Shown here: positions 9,560 to 18,940 of the stretch, piece after piece
Layout: each line of letters starts with the position of its first letter
Position numbering within the stretch: position 1 is the stretch's first letter
DNA from: Ramlibacter montanisoli
GTDB lineage: Bacteria; Pseudomonadota; Gammaproteobacteria; Burkholderiales; Burkholderiaceae_C
Length of the DNA: 64,000 nt
Direction of reading: 5' to 3'
Assembly: GCF_013087525.1 (NCBI RefSeq)
Contig: NZ_JABFCS010000001.1
Location: 3,348,001 to 3,412,000 of the forward strand
Made by a program: the position numbers and the translations under genes
Notes under the pieces: generated by a model
What the model saw: only the letters and a program-made list of their open reading frames with translations
Database searches by the model: none
What the model was told of the DNA's origin: nothing

Positions 9560-10261
9560 TCAAGCCGCCTTCCTGAAGCCGCCGGCCTGCGTGGCCACGC
9601 GCGGGATCTTCACGATCTTGCCGACGTAGATGCCGGGCGTCACGATCTCTTCCGGATCGAGTTCGCCCAGCTGCTTGATCTCGTACACGCTGGCCACCGT
9701 GTGCTTGGCCGCCGCGGCCATCACCGGACCGAAGTTGCGCGCGGCCTTGCGGTACACCAGGTTGCCCCAGCGGTCGCCGGCTTCCGCCTTGATCAGCGCG
9801 ACGTCGCCGTGGATCGGGTACTCCAGCACGTACTGTTTGCCATCGATCTCGCGCGTCTCCTTGCCCTTGGCCAGTTCGGTGCCGTAGGACGTGGGGCAGA
9901 AGAAGGCGCCGATACCGGCACCGGCGGCGCGCATGCGCTCGGCCAGGTTGCCCTGCGGAACCAGTTCGAGTTCGATCTTGCCGCTGCGATACAGGTCGTC
10001 GAACACGTGGCTGTCCACCTGGCGCGGGAAGCTGCAGATGATCTTGCGCACACGCCCCGACTTCAGCAGCGCGGCCAGGCCGTAGTCGGCGTTGCCCGCG
10101 TTGTTGTTGACGACGGTGAGGTCCTTCGCGCCCTGCGCGATCAGGCCGTCGATCAGCTCGCCGGGAATGCCGGAGGTGCCGAAGCCGCCGATCAGGACGG
10201 TGGAGCCGTCCTTCACGCCGGCGAGCGCCTCCGCAATGGAGGGCGCGATCTTGTCGATCAT
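9560..10261 (-). CDS. pcaI: 3-oxoadipate CoA-transferase subunit A
   Basis: 233 residues from ATG 10261, the usual length for PcaI. Family marks are TVLIGGFGTSGIPGELID near residues 21-38 (the GGFGxSG CoA-binding loop), NNNAGNADYGLAALL near 52, and RGNLAERMRAAGAG-like PQGNLAERMRAAGAG near 102. First gene of the pcaI-pcaJ-pcaF transcript. Its start is 88 bases from the divergent IclR regulator, and the intervening region carries an operator-like array (10294-10319), so expression is probably switched on by beta-ketoadipate or a related inducer through that regulator. Confidence 0.93.
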   Translation of the reverse strand: MIDKIAPSIAEALAGVKDGSTVLIGGFGTSGIPGELIDGLIAQGAKDLTVVNNNAGNADYGLAALLKSGRVRKIICSFPRQVDSHVFDDLYRSGKIELELVPQGNLAERMRAAGAGIGAFFCPTSYGTELAKGKETREIDGKQYVLEYPIHGDVALIKAEAGDRWGNLVYRKAARNFGPVMAAAAKHTVASVYEIKQLGELDPEEIVTPGIYVGKIVKIPRVATQAGGFRKAA

Positions 10262-10293
10262 GGGAGAAATCCTTGGGGAAGACTGGCGGAACG

Positions 10294-10319
10294 TTGTTCG
10301 CTAATCGAACAAGTGTTCG
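10294..10319. promoter_or_regulatory. Tripartite operator between pcaI and the IclR regulator
   Basis: Three alternating copies of the half-site TGTTCG/CGAACA: TGTTCG at 10295-10300, CGAACA at 10306-10311 and TGTTCG at 10314-10319. The first two form a perfect TTGTTCG-CTAAT-CGAACAA palindrome. PcaU/PobR-type IclR regulators are known to bind two inverted repeats plus a third direct one, which is the layout seen here. The site overlaps the region just upstream of the regulator's probable -10 box, so it may control both directions. Confidence 0.75.
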
Positions 10320-10325
10320 TATAAT
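10320..10325 (+). promoter_or_regulatory. Probable -10 box of the IclR regulator gene
   Basis: A perfect TATAAT directly after the third operator half-site and 23 bases before the ATG at 10349. No good -35 box lies at the standard distance (TTGTTC is 20 bases away), so activation or repression by the regulator itself is plausible. Confidence 0.5.
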
Positions 10326-10348
10326 GAATTCTAGCCGATACCCCCGCC

Positions 10349-11140
10349 ATGAGCCCCCAAGCCCCTACTGCCGACCTGAAGCCGGGCGACGCCTACGTGC
10401 AGTCGTTCGCCCGCGGCCTCGAGGTCATCCGCTCCTTCAGCGCACGCGCGCCACGCCAGACGCTCACCGAAGTCGCCACCCGCACCGGCCTCACCCGCGC
10501 CGGCGCGCGCCGCATCCTCCTGACCCTGCAGACCCTGGGCTACGTGGAGAGCGACGGCAAGCTGTTCGCGCTGACGCCGCGCATCCTCGACCTGGGCTTC
10601 GCCTATCTCTCCTCGATGCCGATGTGGGACGTGGCCGAACCGGTGATGGAGCAGCTGGTGGAGGAAGTGAAGGAGTCGGTGTCCGCCGCCGTGCTGGAAG
10701 GCGCCGACATCGTCTACGTGCTGCGCGTGTCCACGCGCAAGATCATGCGCAACAGCCTGGGCATAGGCTCGCGCCTGCCGGCCTATTGCACGTCCATGGG
10801 TCGCACGCTGCTGGCCGGCCTGCCGGATGAGGAGGTGCTGCGGCTGCTGCGCTCGGCGCCGCTGGAGGCGCGCACGCGCCACACGCTGACCGACCCGGAA
10901 GCGGTGCTGGCCCGCGTGCAGCAGGCGCGCCGCCAGGGCTGGTGCCTGGTCAACCAGGAGCTGGAGGAAGGCTTGCTGTCGATGGCCGCGCCGGTGGTGA
11001 ACCGCGCGGGACGGACCATCGCGGCCATCAACATCAGCGGCCAGGTGAACCGCACGACGCCGCGGCAGATGCAGGAGTCGATGCTGGCGCCGTTGAGGGA
11101 AACGGCGCGGCAGATTTCGAGTCGGTTGACGGGGGCTTGA
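10349..11140 (+). CDS. pcaR: IclR-family transcriptional regulator, PcaR/PcaU-like
   Basis: 263 residues. The N-terminal winged helix-turn-helix (about residues 20-80) shows YVQSFARGLEVIRSF and LTEVATRTGLTRAGARRILLTL. The C-terminal effector domain has RLPAYCTSMGRTLLAGL, and WCLVNQELEEGLLSMAAPV. These are signature stretches of the PcaR/PobR/CatR subgroup that senses beta-ketoadipate-pathway intermediates. Divergent orientation from pcaIJF and the half-site array between them support control of this operon. The assignment to PcaR rather than another member of the subgroup rests on that context. The start at ATG 10349 fits the -10 box at 10320. Confidence 0.87.
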   Translation: MSPQAPTADLKPGDAYVQSFARGLEVIRSFSARAPRQTLTEVATRTGLTRAGARRILLTLQTLGYVESDGKLFALTPRILDLGFAYLSSMPMWDVAEPVMEQLVEEVKESVSAAVLEGADIVYVLRVSTRKIMRNSLGIGSRLPAYCTSMGRTLLAGLPDEEVLRLLRSAPLEARTRHTLTDPEAVLARVQQARRQGWCLVNQELEEGLLSMAAPVVNRAGRTIAAINISGQVNRTTPRQMQESMLAPLRETARQISSRLTGA

Positions 11141-11165
11141 GCGTCGGGGTTCGCCTGCGGGCCGG

Positions 11166-11245
11166 AATGCTGGGGTTCGCTACGCTCACCGCCAGCCTAC
11201 GACAATGCCGGTAGGCTGGTGGTGAGGCGCAGCCGAACCCCAGCG
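11166..11245. repeat. Intergenic repeat, family A, long inverted pair
   Basis: The left arm (about 11166-11200) ends GCTCACCGCCAGCCTAC. The right arm (11211-11245) begins GTAGGCTGGTGGTGAG and ends CGAACCCCAGCG. The two arms of about 30 bases are near-perfect reverse complements separated by ten bases, so a strong cruciform or terminator hairpin is possible. It lies between the convergent IclR and MFS genes. Confidence 0.8.
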
Positions 11246-11246
11246 A

Positions 11247-12790
11247 TCACATCACCTCGTGCCGCCGCGTCTCGATGCAGAAGCTGGCGATCAGCCCGAT
11301 CGACGCGACGCTGGCCACCGCCGTCACCACCGCCGCCGAACCCAGCGCCGGCACCATCCCCAGCAGCGTCAGCCCCTGCGACAGCGGCCCCCGAGCTTGG
11401 TGCAGGCCGCGATCCAGCCCACCGCGCGGCCGCGCGTGGCTGCGGCGTAGCTCTCCGCCGCGTAAGGCAGCAGCATCGCCACGATCGCATTGCTGCCGAC
11501 GATCAGCAGCGTGACGCTCGCCAGCCAGCCCGTGGGACCCAGGTCGTTCTGCACGTGGATCACGCCGGCCAGTCCGATCGCGGAACACGCCAGTGCACCG
11601 AGGATCGCGCGCTTGCTGCTCCAGCGACCGTACAGCCAGGCGGCGACCAGCACGGTCGGCAGCGCGAGGACGGACGACAAGGCCAGCACGCCGCTGGACC
11701 AGGCGAGGCTGTGCCCCAGCGACACCATGTGCGCCGGCAGCCAGAGCAGCACGCCGAAGTTGATGAGGCCGGAGGCGAGGCCGCACACGCTCAAGGCGAT
11801 CGTCATCGGGAGCACGCCGGCGGGAATGGCTGCAGGTGCGATCGGCTGTGCGGCCACGGGCACCTCGACGTCGTCGCGCAGGATGCTGCCGAAGCGCGCC
11901 AGCGTCGCGCGCGCTTCCTCGCGCCGGCCGAGCCGCAGCAGGAAGCGCGGCGACTCGGGGATCAGCGCGCTCAGCGCCACCAGCGCCAGGCCGGTCGGCA
12001 GGTTCAGGAACCACAGCGCGCGCCAGCTCAGGATGGGTTCCAGCCACGCCGCCGCGAGGCTGGCCACGAGGTAGCCGCCGACCGAGCCCAGGCCGCCCAC
12101 CAGGACCAGCACCCAGCCGCGGTGGCGCGCCGGCATGGTTTCCGCCAGGAGCGCGTAGGTCACCGGCAGCATGCCGCCGGCCGCCGCGCCCATCAGGAAG
12201 CACATGCCGACGTTCCAGCCGAAGGAAGGCATGGCGCCGCAGATCGAGGTGCCGACGAACAGCACCGAGGACAGCAGGATGGAAGCGCGGCGGCCGAACA
12301 CGTCGGCCAGCACGCCCCACAGGATGGACCCGATCACCGTGCCGCACAGCGCCGCGAAGGGCAGCCAGGCGACGGTCAGCGTGCCCAAGCCGTATTCGGC
12401 GCGCACGCCGGGCAGCACGAAGCCCAGGCTGGCGGGCTTCATCACGTCGATGACGAGGGCGGTGGTCAGCACCACCATCAGCACGTAGTGCGCGCGTCCC
12501 AGTTGCGGATGGTCGGGCGCGGCGACGTCGACCCGCTGCGCCTTCCAGCGCTCCGCGGGCAGCAGGCCCCAGGCCGCGAGCAGGCTGCCGGCGAGGATGG
12601 CGGCCATGCCCCAGTACATGGAGGCGTCCATCGGCATCTCGGCGAGCTGGAAGCCCTGGTCGCGCCCCATCCAGTACATGGGGATGTGCAGCAGCACGCC
12701 GGCGGTGACGGCGATGCAGCCGACGACGAAGGCCACGAGGTGGCGCCGCTCCCCCAGGGCGGGGAAGGCGGAGGTCGAGCGGGCACTCAA
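11247..12790 (-). CDS. MFS transporter, sugar/aromatic-acid porter type (one frame change)
   Basis: About 514 residues with 10-12 hydrophobic segments. The MFS loop signature is visible as WGVLADVFGRRASILLSS (GxLaDrxGRR), and PESPRFLLRLGRREEA is the central-loop motif shared by the sugar and benzoate/4-hydroxybenzoate porters. The frame slips at the C run 11388-11392. Restoring one base joins AACTKLGG to PLSQGLTLLGMVPALG and the final helix. The best visible start is TTG 12790 (SARSTSAFPALGERRHLV), 8 bases after the neighbouring lyase gene. A downstream start is possible. It probably imports an organic acid used by the adjacent catabolic genes; the ligand is not known. Confidence 0.8.
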
Positions 12791-12797
12791 GGCCGGC

Positions 12798-13731
12798 TCA
12801 AGCCAGGGCGCGCAGGCGCTGGTCCTGCCGCTTGACGAGGAAGCGGATGTCCTCGACGTCCTGGGCGGAGAGCTTGGGCCCCGGCTTGCGCACGAAGTCG
12901 GAGGCGATCACGCCGCGCTCGCGGAACAGGAACTTGCGCACCGCCAGTCCCACGCCGGCCTGCTGCTCGTACTTCGCCAGCGGCAGGTAGGCATCGAAGA
13001 TGTCGTGCGCGCGCTCGCGTTCGCCGCGCGCGTGGGCCGCGACCACGTCCACCATCATCTCGGGATAGGCGAAGCCGGTCATGGCGCCGTCGGCGCCGCG
13101 CGTGAGTTCCTCCGGCAGGAACAGCCCGCCGCCGTTGCCGGTGAGGATGGACACGCGCTGGACCTCGCCCTTGCCGCTGGCCGCGCGGATCGCCGAAAGC
13201 TTGGCCAGGCCGGGCCAGTCCTCGTGCTTGAGCATCACGCAGGTGGGCGAGTTCTTCAGGATGCGCAGGATGACGCCGGTGGACATCTGCACGGTCGTGG
13301 ACACCGGATGGTCCTGCAGGCACCAGGGGACCTGGGGACCGAGCGTCTCGTCGACCATCTGGAAATAGGAAACGATCTGGTCGTCGGTGCGCACCGTCGG
13401 CGGCGGCGCCACCATCACGCCGGAGGCGCCGAGGTCCATCACCGAATCGGTCAGCTCCTTCATCGCCGCGAAGCCGGGCGCGGACGCGCCCACGACCACC
13501 GACCTTGCCGTTCACGCGGGCCAGCACCTGCTTCACGTAGGCACGCGACTCCTCGATGGTCAGCTTGGTCGCCTCGCCCATGATGCCCAGCACGGTCAGG
13601 CCGGTGACGCCTTTTTCCAGGCAGAAGTCCACCATGCGGTCGGTGCTGGCCAAGTCCAGCGCGCCATTGTCGGTGAAGGGGGTGACGGTGATGAGGTAGA
13701 CGCCCTTGGCGGACGCGTCGAGTCGATTCAC
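12798..13731 (-). CDS. Dihydrodipicolinate synthase family protein (one frame change)
   Basis: About 311 residues, class I aldolase/lyase of the DapA/NanA family. A GTG start at 13731 is supported by TGGAG upstream and gives VNRLDASAKGVYLITVTPF. The family motif GLTVLGIMGEATKLTIEE (the G-x-x-GE segment) is present, and the Schiff-base lysine is probably in CVMLKHEDWPGL. The frame changes near 13497-13505, where NGKV is followed in another phase by VVVGASAPGF, so one extra or two missing bases are inferred. This is not lysine-pathway DapA by context: it sits between an MFS transporter and a TRAP system, which suggests catabolism of an imported keto or sugar acid. Confidence 0.8.
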
Positions 13732-13751
13732 TTGGGTACTCCAGGGGACAG

Positions 13752-13780
13752 CGTCATCCCCGCGAAGGCGGGGATGACGG
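13752..13780. repeat. Short perfect hairpin repeat, family B copy 2
   Basis: CGTCATCCCCGC, loop GAAGG-like, GCGGGGATGACG: the same unit as at 5683-5711. It occupies the 50-base gap between the TRAP permease stop and the DapA-family start on the minus strand. Confidence 0.8.
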
Positions 13781-13781
13781 A

Positions 13782-15811
13782 TCAAGCCGTCTGTGGCTGC
13801 GGCCGCAGGTACTGTACCGCGAGCACGCCCACCGCCACAGCGATGCCGGCCAGGTCGGCCTGCCACGCCGGGTAGGCCAGCGCGAAGCCGGCCAGGATCA
13901 GCAGCCAGCGTTCGATGCGCGTGGTCTTGCGCAGCGCCCAGCCCTGGAAGCCGGCGGCCAGCGCGGCGATGCCGATGGCGGCCGTGACCGTGACTTCCGC
14001 CCGATGCTCCACCAGTTCGCCGTGGCCAGCGCCTTGGTCGACCCCATCAGCAGCAGCCCCTGCCCGCTCGGGTCCAGCACGAACATGAAGGGCAGCAGGA
14101 AGGCCGGCACCGTGTACTTCCAGCATTGCAGCGTGGTCTTGTACGGGTCGCCCCCGGTGATGGCCGCGGCGGCGAAGGGCGACAGCGCGGTCGGCGGCGA
14201 CACTTCCGACAGCACGGCGTAGTAGAAGATGAACATGTGCGCGGCGTACTCCGGCACGCCCAGCTTGATCAGCGCGGGCGCGGCGATCACCGCGCAGATG
14301 ATGTACGAGGCCGTCACCGGGACGGCCAGGCCGACGATCCACACCACCAGCGCGGTGAAGACCGCCGTCATGATCAGGTTGCCGTTGGCGTAGTCGATCA
14401 CGATGGAGCTGAACTTCAGCCCGAGGCCGGTGAGCGTGACCACGCCGACGATGATGCCGGCGCCCGCGCAGGTGGCCGCGACGTTCAGCACGCCGACCGA
14501 GCCGCCTTCCAGCGCCTTGACCAGCGGGGCGCCGCCCAGCTTGCGCCAGAAGCCGCCGCCGCTGAACAGGTCCCAGGGGATCAGCGCGGTGTCGCGCCGC
14601 AGCAGGCTGGTGGCCAGCGAGACCAGGGTCGCCCAGAACACCGACATCACCGGCGAGAAGCCCCACATCATGAAGGCGACGATGGACACCAGCGACAGGA
14701 AGTGGAACCAGTACCTGCGCGTGAGGTGCCAGACCGTGTCGACCTTCTCGAACACGGCTTCGTGCATGCCGTACTTGCGCGCGTCGATCTCCACCATCAG
14801 GAACAGCGCGAAGTAGAACAGGACGGTGGGGATCACCGCCATCAGCAGCACGTCGAGGTAGGAGATCTTCAGGAACTCGGCGATCAGGAAGGCCGCGGCG
14901 CCCAGCACCGGCGGCGAGATGATCGCGCCCAGGCCGCCGGCGGACAGCAGGCCGCCCGCCGCGTTCTTCTCGTAGCCGACCTTCTGCAGCATCGGATAGG
15001 CGACCGAACCGAGCGTGACGGTCGTTGCGACGCCGGAACCCGAGGGACCGCCCAGCAGGAAGGACGCGAGCACCACCGTACGGCCGGCGCCCGTGGGCTT
15101 TCCGCCCATCGCGGAGAAGGAGAAGTCGAGGTAGAACTTGCCGGCGCCCGAGTACTGCAGGAAGGCGCCGAAGATGGTGAACAGGATGATCAGCGAGGAC
15201 GACACGTCCAGCGCGACGCCGAAGATGCCCTCCAGCGTCATGTACATCACGCCGACCAGGCGGCCGACTTCATAGCCCTTGTGCGTCCAGGGCGCGGGCA
15301 GCCACGGCCCGGCGAGCGCATAGGCGAGGAAGGCCGTGCAGATGACGGGCATGATCCAGCCCGAGGTGCGGCGCATCGCCTCCAGCACCAGCACGATCAG
15401 CGCCACGCCGAAGAAGATGTCCAGGGGCAGCGGCGTCGTGTTGCGGTCGGTGAGGTCGTCGCCGCCCTGGATCAGGTAGTACGTGACGGCAATGGCCAGC
15501 AGCGCGGCGATCCAGTCCCACCACATGATGCGGTGGCGAAAGCGTCGCGCGACCGGGAACACCAGGAAGCACATGAAGAGCACAAAGGCCAGGTGCGTGG
15601 CGCGCAGCACCTGCGCCGGCACGATCTCGTAGGCCGAGTACAGGTGGTACCCGGACATCCCCACGGCCACCAGGGTGACGAAGGCAGCCAGCCAGCCCTT
15701 GAGCTTGTTGGCCGCCCCCTCCTCCTGCTCGATGTACTCCTCGGCCTTCTGCAGCGCCGCCGCGTCGATGTCGGCGCTCAGCTGCGCTCTTTCTGCCTGG
15801 TGGTCCGTCAT
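13782..15811 (-). CDS. TRAP transporter fused permease, TAXI-associated (one frame change)
   Basis: About 676 residues with many membrane helices: a DctQ-like N-terminal part fused to a DctM-like part, as in TRAP systems that use TAXI receptors. Conserved stretches include GVMYMTLEGIFGVALDVSSS, GGPSGSGVATTVTLGS, AAGGLLSAGGLGAIISPPVL, and SEVSPPTALSPFAAAAITG. The frame slips at CCC 14000-14002. Restoring one base gives NWWSIGAEVTVTAAIG and a last helix pair. It imports an organic acid with a sodium gradient. The receptor is the next gene upstream, 13 bases away. The N-terminal charged region MTDHQAERAQLSADID is cytoplasmic. Confidence 0.88.
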
Positions 15812-15824
15812 GCGTGCGTGGAGC

Positions 15825-16784
15825 TCAGTTGACCTTGATGCCCTTTTCGGCGAAGTACTTCAGCGCGCCGGGGTGGAAGGGCACCGGCGTCGCGTCCTTC
15901 TTCTGGTTCTCCAGCTTGAAGTTGACGGCTTCCTTGTGCACGGCGACCAGGTCGTCCTTCTTCTCGAAGATGGTCTTGACGATGTTGTACGCCGTCTTCT
16001 CGTCCATGTTCTGGTGCGCCACCAGGATGTTCATCACGGTCGCCTGCTTGTTGTCGGCGTCCATGCCCTTGTAGACATCCTTGGGGATGGTGTCCTGCAC
16101 GTACAGGTTGCCGTACTTCTTGTTCATCGCCGCCACCACTTCGGAGTGGTCGATCATCTTGATCTTGGTGCCGGGCGTGTTGGCCAGGTCGGACACGGCC
16201 GCGGTCGGCAGGCCGCCCACCCAGAAGAAGGCGTCGATCTTGCCGTCCTTGAGCGCGTTGACGGACTCGGCGACACCGAGGCGCTCGCGCTTCATGTCCT
16301 TGTCCTTGTCCATGCCGGCCGCCTCGATGATGCGGAAGGCCATGACCTCGGTCGCGCTGCCGGGCGAGCCGGTCGACACGCGCTTGCCCTTGAGGTCGGA
16401 CAGCTTGTTGACGCCCTTGCCGTCGACGCTGACGACGTGCATGCGGTTGGGGTAGAGCACGGCCAGGGTGCGCACCGGCACCTTGTTGCCCTTGAACTTG
16501 TCCTCGCCTTCCAGCGCGTCCAGCGCGGCGTCGCTCATGCTGAAGGCCACGTAGGGCTTGCCGGTGCCGACGAGCTTGAGGTTGTCGACGGAGCCGCCGG
16601 TGACTTCGGCCGTGGCCTGCATGCCGGGCACGTACTTGGACAGCGCGGCCGCCAGCCCGCCGCCCATCGGGTAGTACACGCCGCCGGTTCCGCCGGTGGC
16701 GATGGAGATGTTCTGGGCATGCGCGGCGACGGCGATGCCGATGCCTGCGAGCAGGCCCAACAGGACGCTCTTGATGGACTTCAT
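15825..16784 (-). CDS. TAXI-family TRAP transporter solute-binding protein
   Basis: 319 residues from ATG 16784 with a signal peptide (MKSIKSVLLGLLAGIGIAVA, cut after AHA). Family marks are ISIATGGTGGVYYPMGGGLA near residues 26-45, VTGGSVDNLKLVGTG, KRVSTGSPGSATEVMA near 130, and DAFFWVGGLPTAAV. TAXI receptors bind glutamate, 2-oxoacids or similar ligands in the periplasm and deliver them to the fused permease encoded 13 bases downstream. The pair forms one operon, and the gene order (receptor then permease) is usual. Confidence 0.9.
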   Translation of the reverse strand: MKSIKSVLLGLLAGIGIAVAAHAQNISIATGGTGGVYYPMGGGLAAALSKYVPGMQATAEVTGGSVDNLKLVGTGKPYVAFSMSDAALDALEGEDKFKGNKVPVRTLAVLYPNRMHVVSVDGKGVNKLSDLKGKRVSTGSPGSATEVMAFRIIEAAGMDKDKDMKRERLGVAESVNALKDGKIDAFFWVGGLPTAAVSDLANTPGTKIKMIDHSEVVAAMNKKYGNLYVQDTIPKDVYKGMDADNKQATVMNILVAHQNMDEKTAYNIVKTIFEKKDDLVAVHKEAVNFKLENQKKDATPVPFHPGALKYFAEKGIKVN

Positions 16785-16915
16785 GTGTGTCTCCGAAGGG
16801 TGAAAGCACTCAGCCGCACCGAGACGGCGCGGGGCGGGCCCATTCTGGCAGTGCGCTCCCCTGCGGTCTCTACTGACTTTCCAGCACTGGCGGGGTGGCG
16901 TGCTAACCTGAAAGG

Positions 16916-17347
16916 ATGTTCAACCCCTCCCAGGAAGACGTCCGCCGCTTCTTCTGCGGCGTGCATGCCAAGGCCCGGTCCGGCCAGGTGCTGGACGCGC
17001 TGGAGACGCTGGCCCACGAGTGGCTCAAGCAGCATCCCGAGTACGACGCGCACGTGGCCGATGCCGAGGAGGCCGTGGCGCGCGTCTACGACGGCAACAA
17101 CGGCACGTCCAATCCTTTCCTGCACCTGTCCATGCACCTGTCGATCAGCGAGCAGTGCTCCATCGACCAGCCGCGCGGCATCCGGCAGGCGGTGGAACTG
17201 CTGGCGGCCCGGCGGCACTCCCTGCACGACGCGCACCACGAGGCGATGGAGTGCCTGGGGCAGATGCTGTGGGAGAGCCAGCGCGCGGGGCGGCCGCCCG
17301 ACGGCCCTTCCTACGTGGCCTGCGTGCAGCGGCGCGCCACGCGCTGA
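16916..17347 (+). CDS. DUF1841 family protein
   Basis: 143 residues, the normal length of this Burkholderiales/Neisseriales family of unknown function. The family signature is clear: MFNPSQEDVRRFFC at the start, NGTSNPFLHLSMHLSISEQ near residues 61-79 and SIDQPRGIRQAVELL after it, then DAHHEAMECLGQMLWE. No signal peptide or membrane helix; probably cytoplasmic. It stands alone between divergent and convergent neighbours. A role cannot be given. Confidence 0.85.
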   Translation: MFNPSQEDVRRFFCGVHAKARSGQVLDALETLAHEWLKQHPEYDAHVADAEEAVARVYDGNNGTSNPFLHLSMHLSISEQCSIDQPRGIRQAVELLAARRHSLHDAHHEAMECLGQMLWESQRAGRPPDGPSYVACVQRRATR

Positions 17348-17365
17348 CGGCGTCGGCGGATCGCC

Positions 17366-18639
17366 TCAGGGTGGCGCGGCGGCGAGCGGCAGCGAGACGG
17401 TGAACTGGCTGCCGCGGTTGACGCCGTCGCTGCTCGCCACCACGGTACCGCCGTGGCCCTGGACCAGCCGGCGCACCAGCGACAGCCCGACCCCCAGCCC
17501 GCCCTCGTTGCTTTCGCGGGTGCGGTCGCCCTGCACGAACATGCCGAAGATGTTGGGCATGTCCTGCGCGGAGATCCCGATGCCGTTGTCGCGCACCTCG
17601 ATGACCGCCAGCGTTTCCTCGCGCCGCACGCGCACCGCGATGTCGCCGCGCGGAGACGTGTAGCGCGCCGAGTTCTGGACCAGGTTGCAGATCACCTGCT
17701 TCAGGCGCGATGGGTCGGCGTCCACCCACAGCGGCACCTCGCACAGCTGCAGCGTCACGCGGTGCTCCTTGGCCGCGATGACGCCCTCGTTCATCTCCAG
17801 TGCCTCGGAGATCAGTTCGTTCAGCTCGGCAGGCTGCTTCTGCAGCACCACCTTGCCCTGGCTCACCTGCGCCGCGTCCAGCAGGTCTTCCACCAGCTTG
17901 GCGAGCTGGCGGGTCTGGCGGTGCATCACGTCGTGGCGCCTGGCGACGTCGGCGGGACTCATGCCGGTGTGCTTGCGCAGGATGTCCAGCGACATCTGCA
18001 GCGTCGACAGCGGATTGCGCAGCTCGTGGGCGACGGTCACCAGGAACTGGTTCTTGTGGGTATCCGCCTTCTCCAGCTCGGCCTGCTTGTCGCGCAGTTC
18101 CTGGTGGATGCGCAGCAGCTCGCGGTTCTGCTGCACCACTTCGTCCAGCGCTGACTCCGGCTTCGCGTCGGCCGCCAGCGTCACGGCGAATTGCCGCAGG
18201 CGTTCGGCGTCGAGGGCGCGGGCGGAAGCGGGCAATTCCATCTCCAGGCGCACGAGCGTGCCGCCCGTGGCCGGGGCCTCGATCGCGAGGCGGTCCACCA
18301 GGCGCGTGCTGCCGGCGATGCCCATCGCGGCGCGCCCGTCGCGGCGCGAGGCGCGGCCCGCCAGGACCCCGGGCAGGTCGGCGAAACCGGGCCCGCGGTC
18401 TGCGATGAGCGCGACCAGCCGCTGCCGCCTTCCGGCAGCGGGCAGGCCGTCCATCGCGAAGGCCACGGTCCCCCGCCCGCGTATTCCACGGCATTGCGGG
18501 CGATCTCCGACACGGCGGTTGAAAAGCGCGTCTGCTGCACGGCTTCCAGGCCCGCCAGGGAGCCGACGCGGCGCGCGCGGGTCCGGACGACGGCCAGCGC
18601 GGCGGCGCTGATGGGGCAGGTCAGGAGATGCGGTTCCAT
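17366..18639 (-). CDS. Sensor histidine kinase with an extra N-terminal RsbT-type ATPase domain (one frame change)
   Basis: About 425 residues from ATG 18639. Residues 1-140 look like an RsbW/RsbT-type ATP-binding domain: SEIARNAVEYAGGG (N box) near 44-57, then IADRGPGFADLPG (G1) and MGIAGSTRLVDRL (G2). A coiled linker (LRIHQELRDKQAELEKADTH) leads to a classical HisKA domain with the phospho-acceptor in VAHELRNPLSTLQMSL near 205, then NLVQNSARYT, DNGIGISAQDMPNIF and GLGVGLSLVRRLVQGHGG. No membrane segment or sensor domain is visible, so it is cytoplasmic. The frame slips at the C run 18470-18474, inside the first ATPase domain; one base restores GGGTVAFAMDGL. No response regulator is adjacent. 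The two ATPase modules in one chain are unusual. Confidence 0.8.
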
Positions 18640-18895
18640 GGGGGTGGGTTGGGGGCGCGAGCGGGAGAGCGCGTGACTGCGGCCCGGGGCACCTCTCCCC
18701 AGGGACGGGGATGGTGCCCGCCCGGGGAGGTTCGCGCCGGAAGGCATGGCCGGAGCCCGGCCTGGAGACAGGCGCCATCCTACAAGCGCCATCCGGGGCC
18801 GTCTGTCCGGTGGCGCACACAAGCAGACGGCATGTCATCCCGGCGCCCGCCGGTTGCCGAAGGAGGCGTGGCGCGGGCCGGCGACATGCGCCCAT
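18640..18895. other. Intergenic region with no clear gene
   Basis: About 256 bases between the sensor kinase start and the cytochrome c4 terminator. It contains G/C-rich imperfect inverted repeats (CACCTCTCCCC / CGGGGAGG around 18690-18730), probably another repeat remnant. The frames crossing it show no family resemblance. Confidence 0.4.
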
Positions 18896-18922
18896 GAAAA
18901 AGGCCCCTCGCGGGGCCTTCGT
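18896..18922 (-). terminator. Rho-independent terminator of the cytochrome c4 gene
   Basis: On the minus strand a perfect AAGGCCCC / GGGGCCTT stem with a four-base loop is followed by a run of T, 20 bases after the cytochrome stop. This is a canonical intrinsic terminator. Confidence 0.85.
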
Positions 18923-18940
18923 GCAACGGCTTGCGGACGC

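Noticed and set aside
9558..9563. TTG 9563 as the pcaJ start
   Set aside because: ATG 9557 lies two codons later and begins the standard MAYQKRTKDQLA terminus.
11219..12835. Long plus-strand frame opposite the MFS transporter
   Set aside because: His/Arg/Gln-rich low-complexity translation without domains, and the minus strand encodes a clear transporter.
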